DNA of 64,000 nt from JAJZSS01 sp964463505 (GTDB lineage: Bacteria > Chloroflexota > Anaerolineae > Anaerolineales > UBA4823): contig CAYXDC010000001.1 of assembly GCA_964463505.1 (NCBI GenBank), positions 61,981 through 125,980 on the forward strand, read 5' to 3'. The notes under the pieces are model-generated. The model saw only the letters and a program-made list of their open reading frames with translations. It searched no databases and was not told the DNA's origin. The position numbers and the translations under genes were made by a program. Below are positions 7,812 to 15,809 of the stretch, piece after piece. How positions within the stretch are numbered: position 1 is the stretch's first letter; every line of letters starts with the position of its first letter.

Positions 7812-8411
7812 ATGCATTCAATCTCCAATGCCGACGGCGAAAGGATTGGGATTTTGGAAGGAATTACTACACAGATGCAGCCGAATGCTGTCCGTGGAAA
7901 TCTCTCTGCACTTGCCAATGAAGCGAAGGCCAACCCTTCAGCCTTTGCAGAGCTGTACAACTATTACGTTCAACCGGTGTACCGCTACCTGCGCAGCCAC
8001 GTCCACACCATCCATGAGGCAGAAGACTTAACCTCGCAAACGTTTATAGCAGCTTATGAAAACCTGCAACGCTATCGAGAAAGAGGTCATTTCTCCGCCT
8101 GGCTGTTCCGGATCGCCCGCAGCAAGCTGGTGGATCATTATCGCAAGAGCATGTCAGACACATCCCTGGATGCTGTCGAGAATCGAGCGGGATCAGACGA
8201 CGTCCTGGATTTGATTTCTCAGCGCGATGAGATCAAGAATCTTACTGCTCTGGTCCAGAAACTGGACGATCACGAACAAGACCTGATACGCTTGCGTTAT
8301 GTGGCGGATCTATCGTTTGCCGAGATCGCTGAGGTTCTGGGAAAACGCGAAGATGCCGTCAAGAAATCCTTATATCGCTTACTGGCAACCTTGAAAAGCC
8401 AGATGGAGTAA
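7812..8411 (+). CDS. ECF-type RNA polymerase sigma factor
   Basis: A sigma-70 family protein of up to 199 residues. Region 2 is visible as AFAELYNYYVQPVYRYLRSH, then AEDLTSQTFIAAYENL and FSAWLFRIARSKLVDHYRK (core binding and -10 recognition). Region 4 is QDLIRLRYVADLSFAEIAEVLGKREDAVKKSLYRL, a helix-turn-helix of the -35 recognition type. The ATG at 7812 has no ribosome site; an in-frame ATG at 7875 lies 12 bases after GGAAGGA and would give 178 residues, closer to normal ECF length. Three bases separate it from the anti-sigma-like gene, so the pair is coupled. Target promoters are unknown. Confidence 0.88.
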   Translation: MHSISNADGERIGILEGITTQMQPNAVRGNLSALANEAKANPSAFAELYNYYVQPVYRYLRSHVHTIHEAEDLTSQTFIAAYENLQRYRERGHFSAWLFRIARSKLVDHYRKSMSDTSLDAVENRAGSDDVLDLISQRDEIKNLTALVQKLDDHEQDLIRLRYVADLSFAEIAEVLGKREDAVKKSLYRLLATLKSQME

Positions 8412-8414
8412 CCG

Positions 8415-9818
8415 ATGAGTAACACGCACCCCTTCGATGAATTTGAAGATATGCTACGCAAAGCAGTTCACGAACCCGATGCACGGCCCGAGTTTGTGAA
8501 CCGCTTGGGCAGCGAATTAGCGAGGACGCCTGCCCGGTCGAAACCTCGCCTGGTGTTCAAACCTGCCTGGGCGGTAGGAATTGCTCTTGCCGTTCTTGTC
8601 ATCACAGCCAGCCTGCCAGGAGTCGCCAGCGCTTTCAAACAATTGCTTGGTTTTATCCCGGGAATCGGTCTGGTCGCACACAATGATCAACTTCGCATTC
8701 TCCAGACTCCTGTAACAGTCACCCGAGACGGGATCACCCTAACTGTCGACCAGGTTGTCGTAGATCGTGACAGCATAGAATTAGCCTATTCGGTAAACGG
8801 GATCCCCGCCGATCTTCAGAGCTTGACTTCGGACAAGCACGGAGAATTGAATTCAGTGTGCGGTGGTCAAGACATGTACCCGAACCTTCTATTACAAGAC
8901 GGCACTCTGCTTGTCTCTGACCCAATGCCGCTGGGCGGAAAATGGCTCTCTGATGGCTACATCGCGGGACACTCTTTCGCCACATCCATACTCGCAAGTG
9001 AGACACAGCTTACATTCCAGCTCAAGTGTCTGCAGGATGTCCAGCGGGGCGCCGCCCCAGAAGATTGGTCGATCCCATTCACGCTGGCAACAGTTCCGCA
9101 AGGTTATGTCGCCGGTGAACCCGTTTATGAAACTGACCAGGCAGTTATGAGCCAGTCAGCCGAATCTGGGATTAACTTCTCCATCGAAGGTGTTGTTCCA
9201 CAAGAAGATGGCGTGCACGTGTTCTTCCGGATCATGACTGATGCTAATCCTTCAACGTATCTGGCAATCAGCCCTGGTACGATGTATGCGATCGACGCGG
9301 ATGGATCGAAGATCGACCTGATCAACACCCTTCCGTGGTCTCCTTTTGACAAGGTGGAGGTCTGGGAATACCGCACGGCAACCATGCCAGCGGATGGACC
9401 TATGACTATTGTGATCGAGAACGCCCAGATCTATTATCTCGCCCAGGATCTCGTCTTTGAGTTCAGCCCAGGTGCCGGCGCTCAAATGGGGCAGACCTGG
9501 AAGATCAACGAGGAATTTGAGCTCGATAGTTATGGGCTTACAGTTGAATCGGCGCGCATGATCGAGCTGGAGGGGCACCCGGGATTTGAGTTCACCATCG
9601 CAAGCAACTCCCCGGATATCCTATTGACCGCTGAATTGATGGACATGACTTCCTTTGAGATGTGGTCAACAACTGGCAACCCACAGCCGGCGCAATCGAT
9701 CACGACAGGATTTGTGTACAAGTCGGATATCCCCGAGACCATCTGGGTGACTTTCAACACAATCGCCATCCAGATCGAAGGCACCTGGCAGACCAACTGG
9801 GCCCCACCTGCACAATAG
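8415..9818 (+). CDS. Membrane-anchored anti-sigma factor candidate with large extracytoplasmic domain
   Basis: A 467-residue protein with a cytoplasmic N-terminus of about 50 residues (FDEFEDMLRKAVHEPDARPEF), one membrane helix at about 53-73 (WAVGIALAVLVITASLP) and about 390 outer residues. The first outer part (VTVTRDGITLTVDQVVVDRDS) resembles the DUF4179-type sensor region found behind ECF sigma genes. It starts three bases after the sigma gene, which is the main evidence that it binds and silences that factor. There is no visible zinc-binding anti-sigma (HxxxCxxC) motif. The rest of the outer domain is unassigned beta-rich sequence. Its first outer region is repeated in the lipoprotein at 9893-10624. 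Confidence 0.65.
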   Translation: MSNTHPFDEFEDMLRKAVHEPDARPEFVNRLGSELARTPARSKPRLVFKPAWAVGIALAVLVITASLPGVASAFKQLLGFIPGIGLVAHNDQLRILQTPVTVTRDGITLTVDQVVVDRDSIELAYSVNGIPADLQSLTSDKHGELNSVCGGQDMYPNLLLQDGTLLVSDPMPLGGKWLSDGYIAGHSFATSILASETQLTFQLKCLQDVQRGAAPEDWSIPFTLATVPQGYVAGEPVYETDQAVMSQSAESGINFSIEGVVPQEDGVHVFFRIMTDANPSTYLAISPGTMYAIDADGSKIDLINTLPWSPFDKVEVWEYRTATMPADGPMTIVIENAQIYYLAQDLVFEFSPGAGAQMGQTWKINEEFELDSYGLTVESARMIELEGHPGFEFTIASNSPDILLTAELMDMTSFEMWSTTGNPQPAQSITTGFVYKSDIPETIWVTFNTIAIQIEGTWQTNWAPPAQ

Positions 9819-9838
9819 TCAAGGAATATAATCAGGCG

Positions 9839-9876
9839 CAATTGCAGGGTAATTCCCGGGAATTACCCTGCAATTG
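9839..9876. repeat. Perfect 38-bp palindrome
   Basis: The 19-base arm CAATTGCAGGGTAATTCCC (9839-9857) is followed directly by its exact reverse complement (9858-9876), centred on CCCGGG. It lies between the anti-sigma-like gene and the lipoprotein gene, ending 16 bases before the latter's start. No T-run follows, so a classical terminator is unlikely. It could be a protein-binding site or an RNA hairpin that lowers or isolates expression of the lipoprotein. Confidence 0.85.
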
Positions 9877-9892
9877 TACAGGCGAACACACC

Positions 9893-10624
9893 ATGATAAA
9901 ACCGAATTATTTATTTGGAATCATTCTGATATTAGGTCTGATCAGCGCATGTACATCATCACCAATTTCTACCCGAGAAGCAAGCAGCCTGGATATTCCT
10001 GGGGTGAATGCGCTTACTACTGCCACCTTGTCCGCACCGACATCCACAGGGGTTAATACTGCCACCCTGACCTCTACACCTACTCCATCCCCAACTCTGA
10101 CACCCATTCCGACCGCAACGCCCTCTCCGATCCCCATACCTACCTACATTGCAGTCCCCACCCACGCCGATGTGCCTGCATTGACAGTCTTTTCTTCCCC
10201 CAGCATCCGCGTGCTGGAACAGCCCGTTGCAGTCGTACGTGACGGAATCACCCTGGCTGTAGAACAAATGGTGGTCTACCCTGAGCGAATCGAGCTCGTC
10301 TATACGATCAGAGATATCCCTCAATCCGCCCTGCATGATCCAATAGAAGATGACGTGAGTCTCAGCTGCGGCGGGCCAGCGAGTTATGCTAATCTGCGAT
10401 TACCCGATGGGACAATCATCTATCCCGAAAATTATCTATTGGATGGAAAAGCCTTTGATATGTTTGAACCCTATTCCTGGGGATATATAATCCATCTTTA
10501 CCAGGCCTCCATACCCCAGGATGTTAGCGAAATCACCTTTGTCCTGGAGTGTATTGGGGTTGTCAAATTGAATCAGGGACTCGAAAATTGGGAAGTCGCT
10601 GTGCGGATCGTGCCGGGAGGATAA
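9893..10624 (+). CDS. Lipoprotein paralogous to the outer domain of the anti-sigma-like protein
   Basis: A 243-residue lipoprotein. The start at 9893 gives a signal peptide, MIKPNYLFGIILILGLISAC, with lipobox ISAC (Cys20). A Thr/Pro/Ser-rich linker follows to about residue 100 (TPTPSPTLTPIPTATPSP). The C-terminal part contains VAVVRDGITLAVEQMVVYPE and IELVYTI, which aligns by eye with VTVTRDGITLTVDQVVVDRD and IELAYSV of the preceding protein, including a following Cys-Gly-Gly (SCGGPASYANLRLPDGT versus the partner's VCGGQDMYPNLLLQDGT). It thus looks like a copy of the sensor domain on a lipid anchor. Its role is unknown; competition for or sharing of a ligand is speculation. Confidence 0.75.
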   Translation: MIKPNYLFGIILILGLISACTSSPISTREASSLDIPGVNALTTATLSAPTSTGVNTATLTSTPTPSPTLTPIPTATPSPIPIPTYIAVPTHADVPALTVFSSPSIRVLEQPVAVVRDGITLAVEQMVVYPERIELVYTIRDIPQSALHDPIEDDVSLSCGGPASYANLRLPDGTIIYPENYLLDGKAFDMFEPYSWGYIIHLYQASIPQDVSEITFVLECIGVVKLNQGLENWEVAVRIVPGG

Positions 10625-10883
10625 AATATCTAGGTCAAGTTGAGGATGTGAATAGGCGTTACCAAAGGGGGTTTAGTTGGCATGTGCTGTTTTATTTAAA
10701 GAGATAGCATTTGATTGCGTCACATGCCTGTATGAGGTTTGTAGGTTTCCAGTGGCTGGCCCCATACTCCGGGTTACCGCTGATTCCATTCATATCCGAA
10801 AAGGAGGTTTGCCAGTAAGAGCGAAACAGACTAAAATGCCCTTAGTACTTGATCTCGCATAGAATACACGAAAGTCACGCCAA

Positions 10884-11633
10884 ATGACCAACCCGGTAAA
10901 CCCCATGGCTTTCAAACCAGGCAAACGAATTCTCTATCTGGGGAGTATTTTTGGTACACCACTTGCTATTCAGGGGGTAAACTGGCTACCACTGAATCAG
11001 CTGGTTGTTTGGGGGTTTTTCACCTGGAATTCATTCAAAAAGTACACTTCTTGGTCAAAGTTTCAGCATGTAATCCTCGGTGGGTTGCAAATGTTTGTCC
11101 TGCTTGGGTCCGAGTGGTGTCACAACCTTGCTCATGTAGCTGCCGCCCGCTCGGTGGGGAAGCCTGTAGATGCTGTACGGATTCTCTTTGGGATGCCTAT
11201 TCTCCTCTACGATCAACCAGAGCACCCTTCTGTTACCCCTCGCCAGCACATCATCCGCTCATCAGGTGGACCCATCTGTAATACTGTGCTATGGTTGATC
11301 TGTAAAATTTTCCAGCGAAGTGTTCCTGCTGGATCCCCCACCAGAGAAATAGTTAATACCGCGACGGGTATGAATGCCTTTCTTGTATCAGCGTCGTTGG
11401 TTCCGGTCCCATTTTTGGATGGTGGGCCGATATTGAAATGGTCCCTGATTGAGCGCGGAGCTCCTCCTGCTAAAGTAACCGCAATGATCACCCGTTCTCA
11501 GCAAATCACCGGCGCTGGACTGTTAGGTTCGGCAGTAATTGCCATATGCAAACGAAATTGGTTAATGGCCATGCTGATGACCTTTTTAGGAGCTATATCT
11601 CTGGCTACCGGATTAGGCAAGTTAAAGTACTAA
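10884..11633 (+). CDS. Site-2-protease-like (M50) membrane protein with degenerate metal site
   Basis: A 249-residue protein with about five hydrophobic segments. The order of motifs follows the M50 (site-2 protease) family: SEWCHNLAH at residues 76-84 stands where HExxH is expected, GGPICNTVLWLI at 128-139 matches the GP..N motif, and LVPVPFLDGGPIL at 172-184 matches the second metal motif (LDGG). The first His of HExxH is Ser76, while Glu77 and His80 remain. Thus it is either an inactive homologue or uses another ligand, for example His84. No ribosome site is strong at the ATG. Nothing about the neighbours tells its substrate. Confidence 0.6.
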   Translation: MTNPVNPMAFKPGKRILYLGSIFGTPLAIQGVNWLPLNQLVVWGFFTWNSFKKYTSWSKFQHVILGGLQMFVLLGSEWCHNLAHVAAARSVGKPVDAVRILFGMPILLYDQPEHPSVTPRQHIIRSSGGPICNTVLWLICKIFQRSVPAGSPTREIVNTATGMNAFLVSASLVPVPFLDGGPILKWSLIERGAPPAKVTAMITRSQQITGAGLLGSAVIAICKRNWLMAMLMTFLGAISLATGLGKLKY

Positions 11634-11722
11634 TCTCCGAGTCTGCGGTTTTCAAAGCCACCCACACCACTTCGCCTTATTCAAGCTAGGCTACACAGCC
11701 AGCAGGATTATAATTAAGGCTC

Positions 11723-12634
11723 ATGAGCAACCCTTCATCGCTGAATTTAACCCGCTTTGCCTGGCTCTCGATTGGCGCGGCAGTCCTGACCATCGCTCTC
11801 AAAATGGGCGCTTATTGGCTGACAAACTCGGTCAGTTTGCTTTCAGATGCGCTCGAATCGCTGGTCAACCTGGTGACAGCCATCATAGCCTTGATCGCTT
11901 TAACGATCGCCAGCCGCCCCGCCGATGATGAGTTTACCTTCGGCTACTCAAAAATCGAGTTCTTTTCCAGTGGCTTTGAAGGCGGTATGATCCTGATCGC
12001 CGCCGGAAGCATTGTCGCCACCGCCATCCCACGCCTGATCGCCCCCCAACCGCTTGAGCAGGTGGGGTTGGGGCTGATCGTTTCGGCTATCGCCTCGTTG
12101 ATTAACCTGGCGGTGTCACGTGTCCTGACGACAGCCGGAAAACGTTATGATTCAATCACCCTGCAAGCTGATGCCCACCATTTGATGACCGATGTGATCA
12201 CGACTGGAGGGGTCCTGGTGGGAGTTGGATTGGTCTCTGTGAGCGGCTGGGAACGCCTGGACCCCCTGATCGCCATTCTGGTGGCAGCCAACATTCTACG
12301 CACAGGCTTTGGTTTGATTCGTCAGGCTGGTCAAGGCCTCATGGATAAGTCGCTGCCCGCCGAAGACATTCAGGCGATCCAGGATATTTTTCAAGACTAT
12401 GACCAACAGGGAATCAAATTCCACGCCTTGCGCACCCGATCCGCGGCCGCCCGTAGATTCATCTCGATGCACATCCTGGTGCCCGGAGAATGGAGCGTGC
12501 AACGCGCTCACCATTTAGCTGAACAGGTCGAAAGGCAGATCCGCCAACGCTTCCCCAAGATTGTGGTATTCACGCACGTTGAGCCACTTGAAGATCCCAA
12601 TAGCTGGGTTGACAGCAATCTGGATCGCGATTAA
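11723..12634 (+). CDS. Cation diffusion facilitator family transporter
   Basis: A 303-residue cation efflux protein. Six membrane helices span about 8-205; helix 2 has SLLSDALESLVNLV and helix 5 has ADAHHLMTDVITT, the latter with the usual His-x3-Asp metal pair. In helix 2 the usual second acidic or His positions are Glu and Asn, so metal choice may differ from the well-known zinc exporters. The C-terminal cytoplasmic domain (RRFISMHILVPGEWSV, then FPKIVVFTHVEP) is the standard dimerising domain. TATAAT at 11709-11714 lies only 8 bases before the ATG, suggesting an almost leaderless message. These proteins exchange Zn, Co, Mn or Fe for protons. Confidence 0.9.
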   Translation: MSNPSSLNLTRFAWLSIGAAVLTIALKMGAYWLTNSVSLLSDALESLVNLVTAIIALIALTIASRPADDEFTFGYSKIEFFSSGFEGGMILIAAGSIVATAIPRLIAPQPLEQVGLGLIVSAIASLINLAVSRVLTTAGKRYDSITLQADAHHLMTDVITTGGVLVGVGLVSVSGWERLDPLIAILVAANILRTGFGLIRQAGQGLMDKSLPAEDIQAIQDIFQDYDQQGIKFHALRTRSAAARRFISMHILVPGEWSVQRAHHLAEQVERQIRQRFPKIVVFTHVEPLEDPNSWVDSNLDRD

Positions 12635-12686
12635 ACAAACGCGTGAGCGCATTTAGAAATGCGATAATCAACCCTGCTTCAAGAAT

Positions 12687-13145
12687 TTAATCCTCATCGT
12701 CCGCTTCGAATTCACCCGTAGTGCCGGTGATGGCTGCCACGCCACGCATAAGCGTTTCTCTTTCACCCTTAGAAAGACGCGCATCCGTATGGATGAGGGT
12801 ATATTGAACAGGCGGCATTTCTCCCTCTCGAAGCACTTCCCCGATTTCGTCAATCTCCTGCTCGCCGCGCCCCCATTCGGAGAAATTTAGCTTGCTGCGG
12901 CCTTCATCCACATCTTTCTGTACCAGCCAGGAGGCAGGGGCAATGTTCGTGTACCAGGCCCAAACGGTTTCATTGCTATGACAATCGAAACAGGCGCGCT
13001 GGGCTAATGCTCGGGTCTCTGTATCAGGCCAGTCTGGTTCCTGGATCACGGGCGGATTCTGGTGGTTCCGACCGTAGGGGACAAGCTGGATCAGCAACAA
13101 AAGCGCCACCCCGGCGAGCAATAAAAATCCGATGACCTTCTTCAT
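12687..13145 (-). CDS. Haem-binding domain protein (cytochrome c-like)
   Basis: A 152-residue protein with an N-terminal signal anchor (MKKVIGFLLLAGVALLLLIQ) and one haem c motif, CFDCH, at about residue 53. The surrounding sequence (CHSNETVWAWYTNIAPASWLV and then EGRSKLNFSEW) is typical of the small haem-binding domain family PF14376. GGAGG lies six bases before the ATG at 13145, which fixes the start; the frame is open four codons higher. GEMPPVQYTLIH supplies the likely Met axial ligand. It should need the Ccm machinery encoded at 43-52 kb. The electron partner is unknown. Confidence 0.8.
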   Translation of the reverse strand: MKKVIGFLLLAGVALLLLIQLVPYGRNHQNPPVIQEPDWPDTETRALAQRACFDCHSNETVWAWYTNIAPASWLVQKDVDEGRSKLNFSEWGRGEQEIDEIGEVLREGEMPPVQYTLIHTDARLSKGERETLMRGVAAITGTTGEFEADDED

Positions 13146-13321
13146 ATTTTCCTCCATCGAAATGGAACACAGATCAACCTGAACGATTTTCGAATCGTAT
13201 CACTAACCAGGTAAAAGTGTGCTTCAGACATTCCTGGTTGGAACGAATAGACACAGGTTGTCTCTCGCGCACCCAGCGGACCACACACTACCATCGCACC
13301 AGAACTATGTATAATCGTCAT

Positions 13322-13762
13322 ATGGAATATAAAAACTATAATCTCGCTACCTGGCTTGCACGAGCTGTGGTTGGGATTGTATTTGCGGTTAATGTTTGGT
13401 GTGCCTTATCCTATATTCTCCAGCCCCAGGTCTACTCCGGGAATTTCGAGCTCACCAGCCTTCCCGGAGAAATCGTTATGCAAAGCTTCGGCATTCTCTT
13501 CCTGATGTGGAATGCCACCTATCCGCCCGTTATGCTCCGGCCCAACACTCACCGAACGCTATTTAGCATTATCCTGGTCCAGCAATGCATCGGACTGGCC
13601 GGAGAGACCTGGTTATTGTTCAAATTACCTGCCGGACATCCCGCGCTTTATTCAACCGGACTAAGATTTATAGTATTTGATGGAGTGGGGTTGTTAATGA
13701 TGGGAGCAGCATTCATTTATCTGAGGGTATCTGCTCGTCGAAAAACTCGTGAAGGGTCCTAA
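13322..13762 (+). CDS. Small four-helix membrane protein, unknown function
   Basis: A 146-residue integral membrane protein with hydrophobic segments at about 12-32, 52-70, 84-104 and 115-137. I recognise no family. The ATG at 13322 is preferred over an upstream GTG/ATG because the hydrophobic part follows it directly (NLATWLARAVVGIVFAVN). A TATAAT at 13310-13315 ends six bases before the ATG, so the transcript probably begins at or next to the start codon. The C-terminus is basic (RVSARRKTREGS), consistent with a cytoplasmic tail. Confidence 0.6.
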   Translation: MEYKNYNLATWLARAVVGIVFAVNVWCALSYILQPQVYSGNFELTSLPGEIVMQSFGILFLMWNATYPPVMLRPNTHRTLFSIILVQQCIGLAGETWLLFKLPAGHPALYSTGLRFIVFDGVGLLMMGAAFIYLRVSARRKTREGS

Positions 13763-13843
13763 CAATGAACATTCGAGCTGAAAAACCTGGAGGTCGGATC
13801 GGGTTCAACGAGACCCGAGATGTGTTGGCCTACAGCAAAGACT

Positions 13844-15052
13844 ATGCTTGAATTCACTCGCCAACAGGTCCTTGCTTTCCGCCTGCACCGGCAATATCTG
13901 TCGGAGCGAGCCGCACCCGAGCAGCTCCTGCAGGTAGCCAGCCTGGGCATTCAGAACACGCCTCCCGGTTCGGCGCTATTAGCCAGCGGAGCACGCCTGG
14001 ACAACTTTAGCCCCGCGGAGTTTAGCCGGGCGCTTCACCAGCATAAGACTCTGATCCAGCTCTGGAGCTTGCGCAGCGCCCCATACATTTTCCCGGTCAG
14101 CAGCGCGCCGACCTTTACAACCGGGTTGCTGCCTGATGATGAGACTTCAGCCCTGCATTTTATGCGTGGAGCAACCGCACATCTAAAACGGTTCAATCTG
14201 AGTGCGACCAAAGCCATTGAACTGACTGGCGACGCCCTGCAAGAAGTCCTGGCAGATGGCGCAGAACTGACCAAAGATGAGATGGGGGTTCGCCTAGCGG
14301 AGGAGATTGCCCAATCTCTACCTCTAAACCAGCGCCAGCAGTGGGACGAACCGGATGGCCTCAGAAAAAACACTTATGGGCAGAGCATTGTACGCTATGC
14401 ACTGAGCGTTGTTTCTCTTTTTGGCACGCTGTGTTTTGCACCAGCACGTGGATCGCATGCAGCGCGCTTAACTCTGACCGAAAAATGGCTCGGCGCGCCT
14501 ATTTCCAAAACAGATACCTCGCTTGCCAGGGCTGATCTGGTGCGCCATTTTTTACATTATTTTGGACCCGGCAAACCGCAAGGGTTTGCTATCTGGTCAG
14601 GCGTCTCCCTGGAGTATGCTAAAACTTCCTGGTCGTATATTGTGGATGAATTAATCTCCATTTCCGTCCACGGGCGCAAGCTCTGGGTGCTGGCCGGCGA
14701 CCTGGATTTCATCCAAGATGCGCCTTTCCCTGGAGGCGTGCGCTTGCTCCCCCCCCACGACCCGTATCTTTCCACACCCGACAAGATCATGTTGGTGCCT
14801 GATAAGATCTTACGCCAGCGCATCTGGCGCAAGGTTGGCAGTCCAGGTGTGGTGCTGATCAATGGTGAAATCTCTGGAATCTGGCATCCCAAAAAGCGAG
14901 GCGGCGTCCTTTCATTAAAAATTGAATTATTTTCTTCTATCGATGAGGTCTTGCGGGAGCACATTCAAGAAGCGGCCGAGCAGATCGCACTTCTCCGCCA
15001 GACCAGGCTGCTCTCCGTCAATTACAACATTTTTGATGGCAACGATGATTAG
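13844..15052 (+). CDS. Winged-helix DNA-binding protein of the AlkZ/HTH_42 family
   Basis: A protein of about 402 residues of the winged-helix family (PF06224, once DUF1006) that includes the DNA glycosylases AlkZ and AlkX. The start at 13844 is chosen because MLEFTRQQVLAFRLHRQ matches the family's N-terminus; an ATG eight codons earlier is possible. Recognisable segments are LQVASLGIQNTPPGSALLA, where AlkZ has its Q-rich catalytic stretch, and LIQLWSLRSAPYIFP, corresponding to the family's R-x-T-x-H region. AlkZ acts on interstrand crosslinks; whether this protein is catalytic depends on residues I cannot align by eye. It is followed 17 bases later by the SRPBCC gene. Confidence 0.65.
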   Translation: MLEFTRQQVLAFRLHRQYLSERAAPEQLLQVASLGIQNTPPGSALLASGARLDNFSPAEFSRALHQHKTLIQLWSLRSAPYIFPVSSAPTFTTGLLPDDETSALHFMRGATAHLKRFNLSATKAIELTGDALQEVLADGAELTKDEMGVRLAEEIAQSLPLNQRQQWDEPDGLRKNTYGQSIVRYALSVVSLFGTLCFAPARGSHAARLTLTEKWLGAPISKTDTSLARADLVRHFLHYFGPGKPQGFAIWSGVSLEYAKTSWSYIVDELISISVHGRKLWVLAGDLDFIQDAPFPGGVRLLPPHDPYLSTPDKIMLVPDKILRQRIWRKVGSPGVVLINGEISGIWHPKKRGGVLSLKIELFSSIDEVLREHIQEAAEQIALLRQTRLLSVNYNIFDGNDD

Positions 15053-15069
15053 TTGACTAAAGGTTCGAC

Positions 15070-15522
15070 ATGTATTTTGAACTATCCATTAATGTCAACC
15101 GGCCTCCAGCCGATGTATTTACTTTTTTGCGTGACAAGCATGCATACCCCCAGGAACCAGGCTCCCCTGTTCTCATTTTAGACAAAACCAGCCCAGGCCC
15201 AGTCAGATTGGGGACTCACTATCGAGAAGTTGTCCAGATGTTTCCAGGTATACGTGGCGAGATTCTTTCCGAAATTACCCGTTATGAGCCTTACAGTCAT
15301 CTCGAGGAAGATTTCCACGGAGCAGGGATGGAAGGTCACCTGGCTTATGAGTTCATCCGTGATGAGAAAGGCACTCAGCTTATCCAGCGCTATACGCTCC
15401 ACGCGCGCGGCTTACTCAAAATCATCAGTCCTTTGATGCGCTGGATGCTTGCGCCACGCCTGCTTAAACGGCTTGAGACGATCAAGTCAGTCCTGGAAAG
15501 CGGCTGGCAAGCACAACCATAA
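15070..15522 (+). CDS. SRPBCC (polyketide cyclase/START-like) family protein
   Basis: A 150-residue protein whose N-terminus, YFELSINVNRPPADVFTFLRD, is the beta1-helix1 start of the SRPBCC ligand-binding fold. It continues with GTHYREVVQMFPGIRGEI and HLAYEFIRDEKGTQLIQRY as central strands and ends with a long amphipathic helix (LAPRLLKRLETIKSVLESG). Such proteins bind hydrophobic ligands in a deep pocket; no ligand can be named. It lies 17 bases downstream of the AlkZ-like gene and is probably co-transcribed. The 287 bases after it, up to the acyl-CoA synthetase, hold no gene that I can see. Confidence 0.75.
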   Translation: MYFELSINVNRPPADVFTFLRDKHAYPQEPGSPVLILDKTSPGPVRLGTHYREVVQMFPGIRGEILSEITRYEPYSHLEEDFHGAGMEGHLAYEFIRDEKGTQLIQRYTLHARGLLKIISPLMRWMLAPRLLKRLETIKSVLESGWQAQP

Positions 15523-15809
15523 AATTTTTGGGCAAAATCCTCGCAACAAGACCAGAATTGCAGCTACCTGTTCCGGCAAGGTATATATAATCTACTTTCA
15601 TCCTCCCCTACCCATCAGGCTCGGTTGGGTTACAATAATTCATAAAAAAAATAATTCAAGACTAATATCCTATAAACCTGAGTACATATTACCCACTCCA
15701 CAATCAGGACCGTAAAGTAAAATACTTGTTTGTGAATTCAGTTACAATTTGAGCTGTCATTAAACTAAATATACCAGCTAGCCGGAGCATTGTTTAACGG
15801 AGAAAACCT

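Noticed and set aside
10625..10883. A 61-codon open frame (10677-10862) and hints of a mobile-element remnant between the lipoprotein and the M50-like gene
   Set aside because: The translation has no ribosome site, mixed composition and no family I recognise; no inverted or direct repeats bound it. I see nothing supportable in this stretch.
12648..12663. Small hairpin CGCATTT-AG-AAATGCG between the cation efflux gene and the haem-binding gene
   Set aside because: The loop has only two bases, the stem is short and no T-run follows; too weak to call a terminator.
15523..15809. AT-rich 287-base gap before the acyl-CoA synthetase
   Set aside because: No convincing promoter spacing, riboswitch fold or small gene could be made out; short frames there lack coding character.
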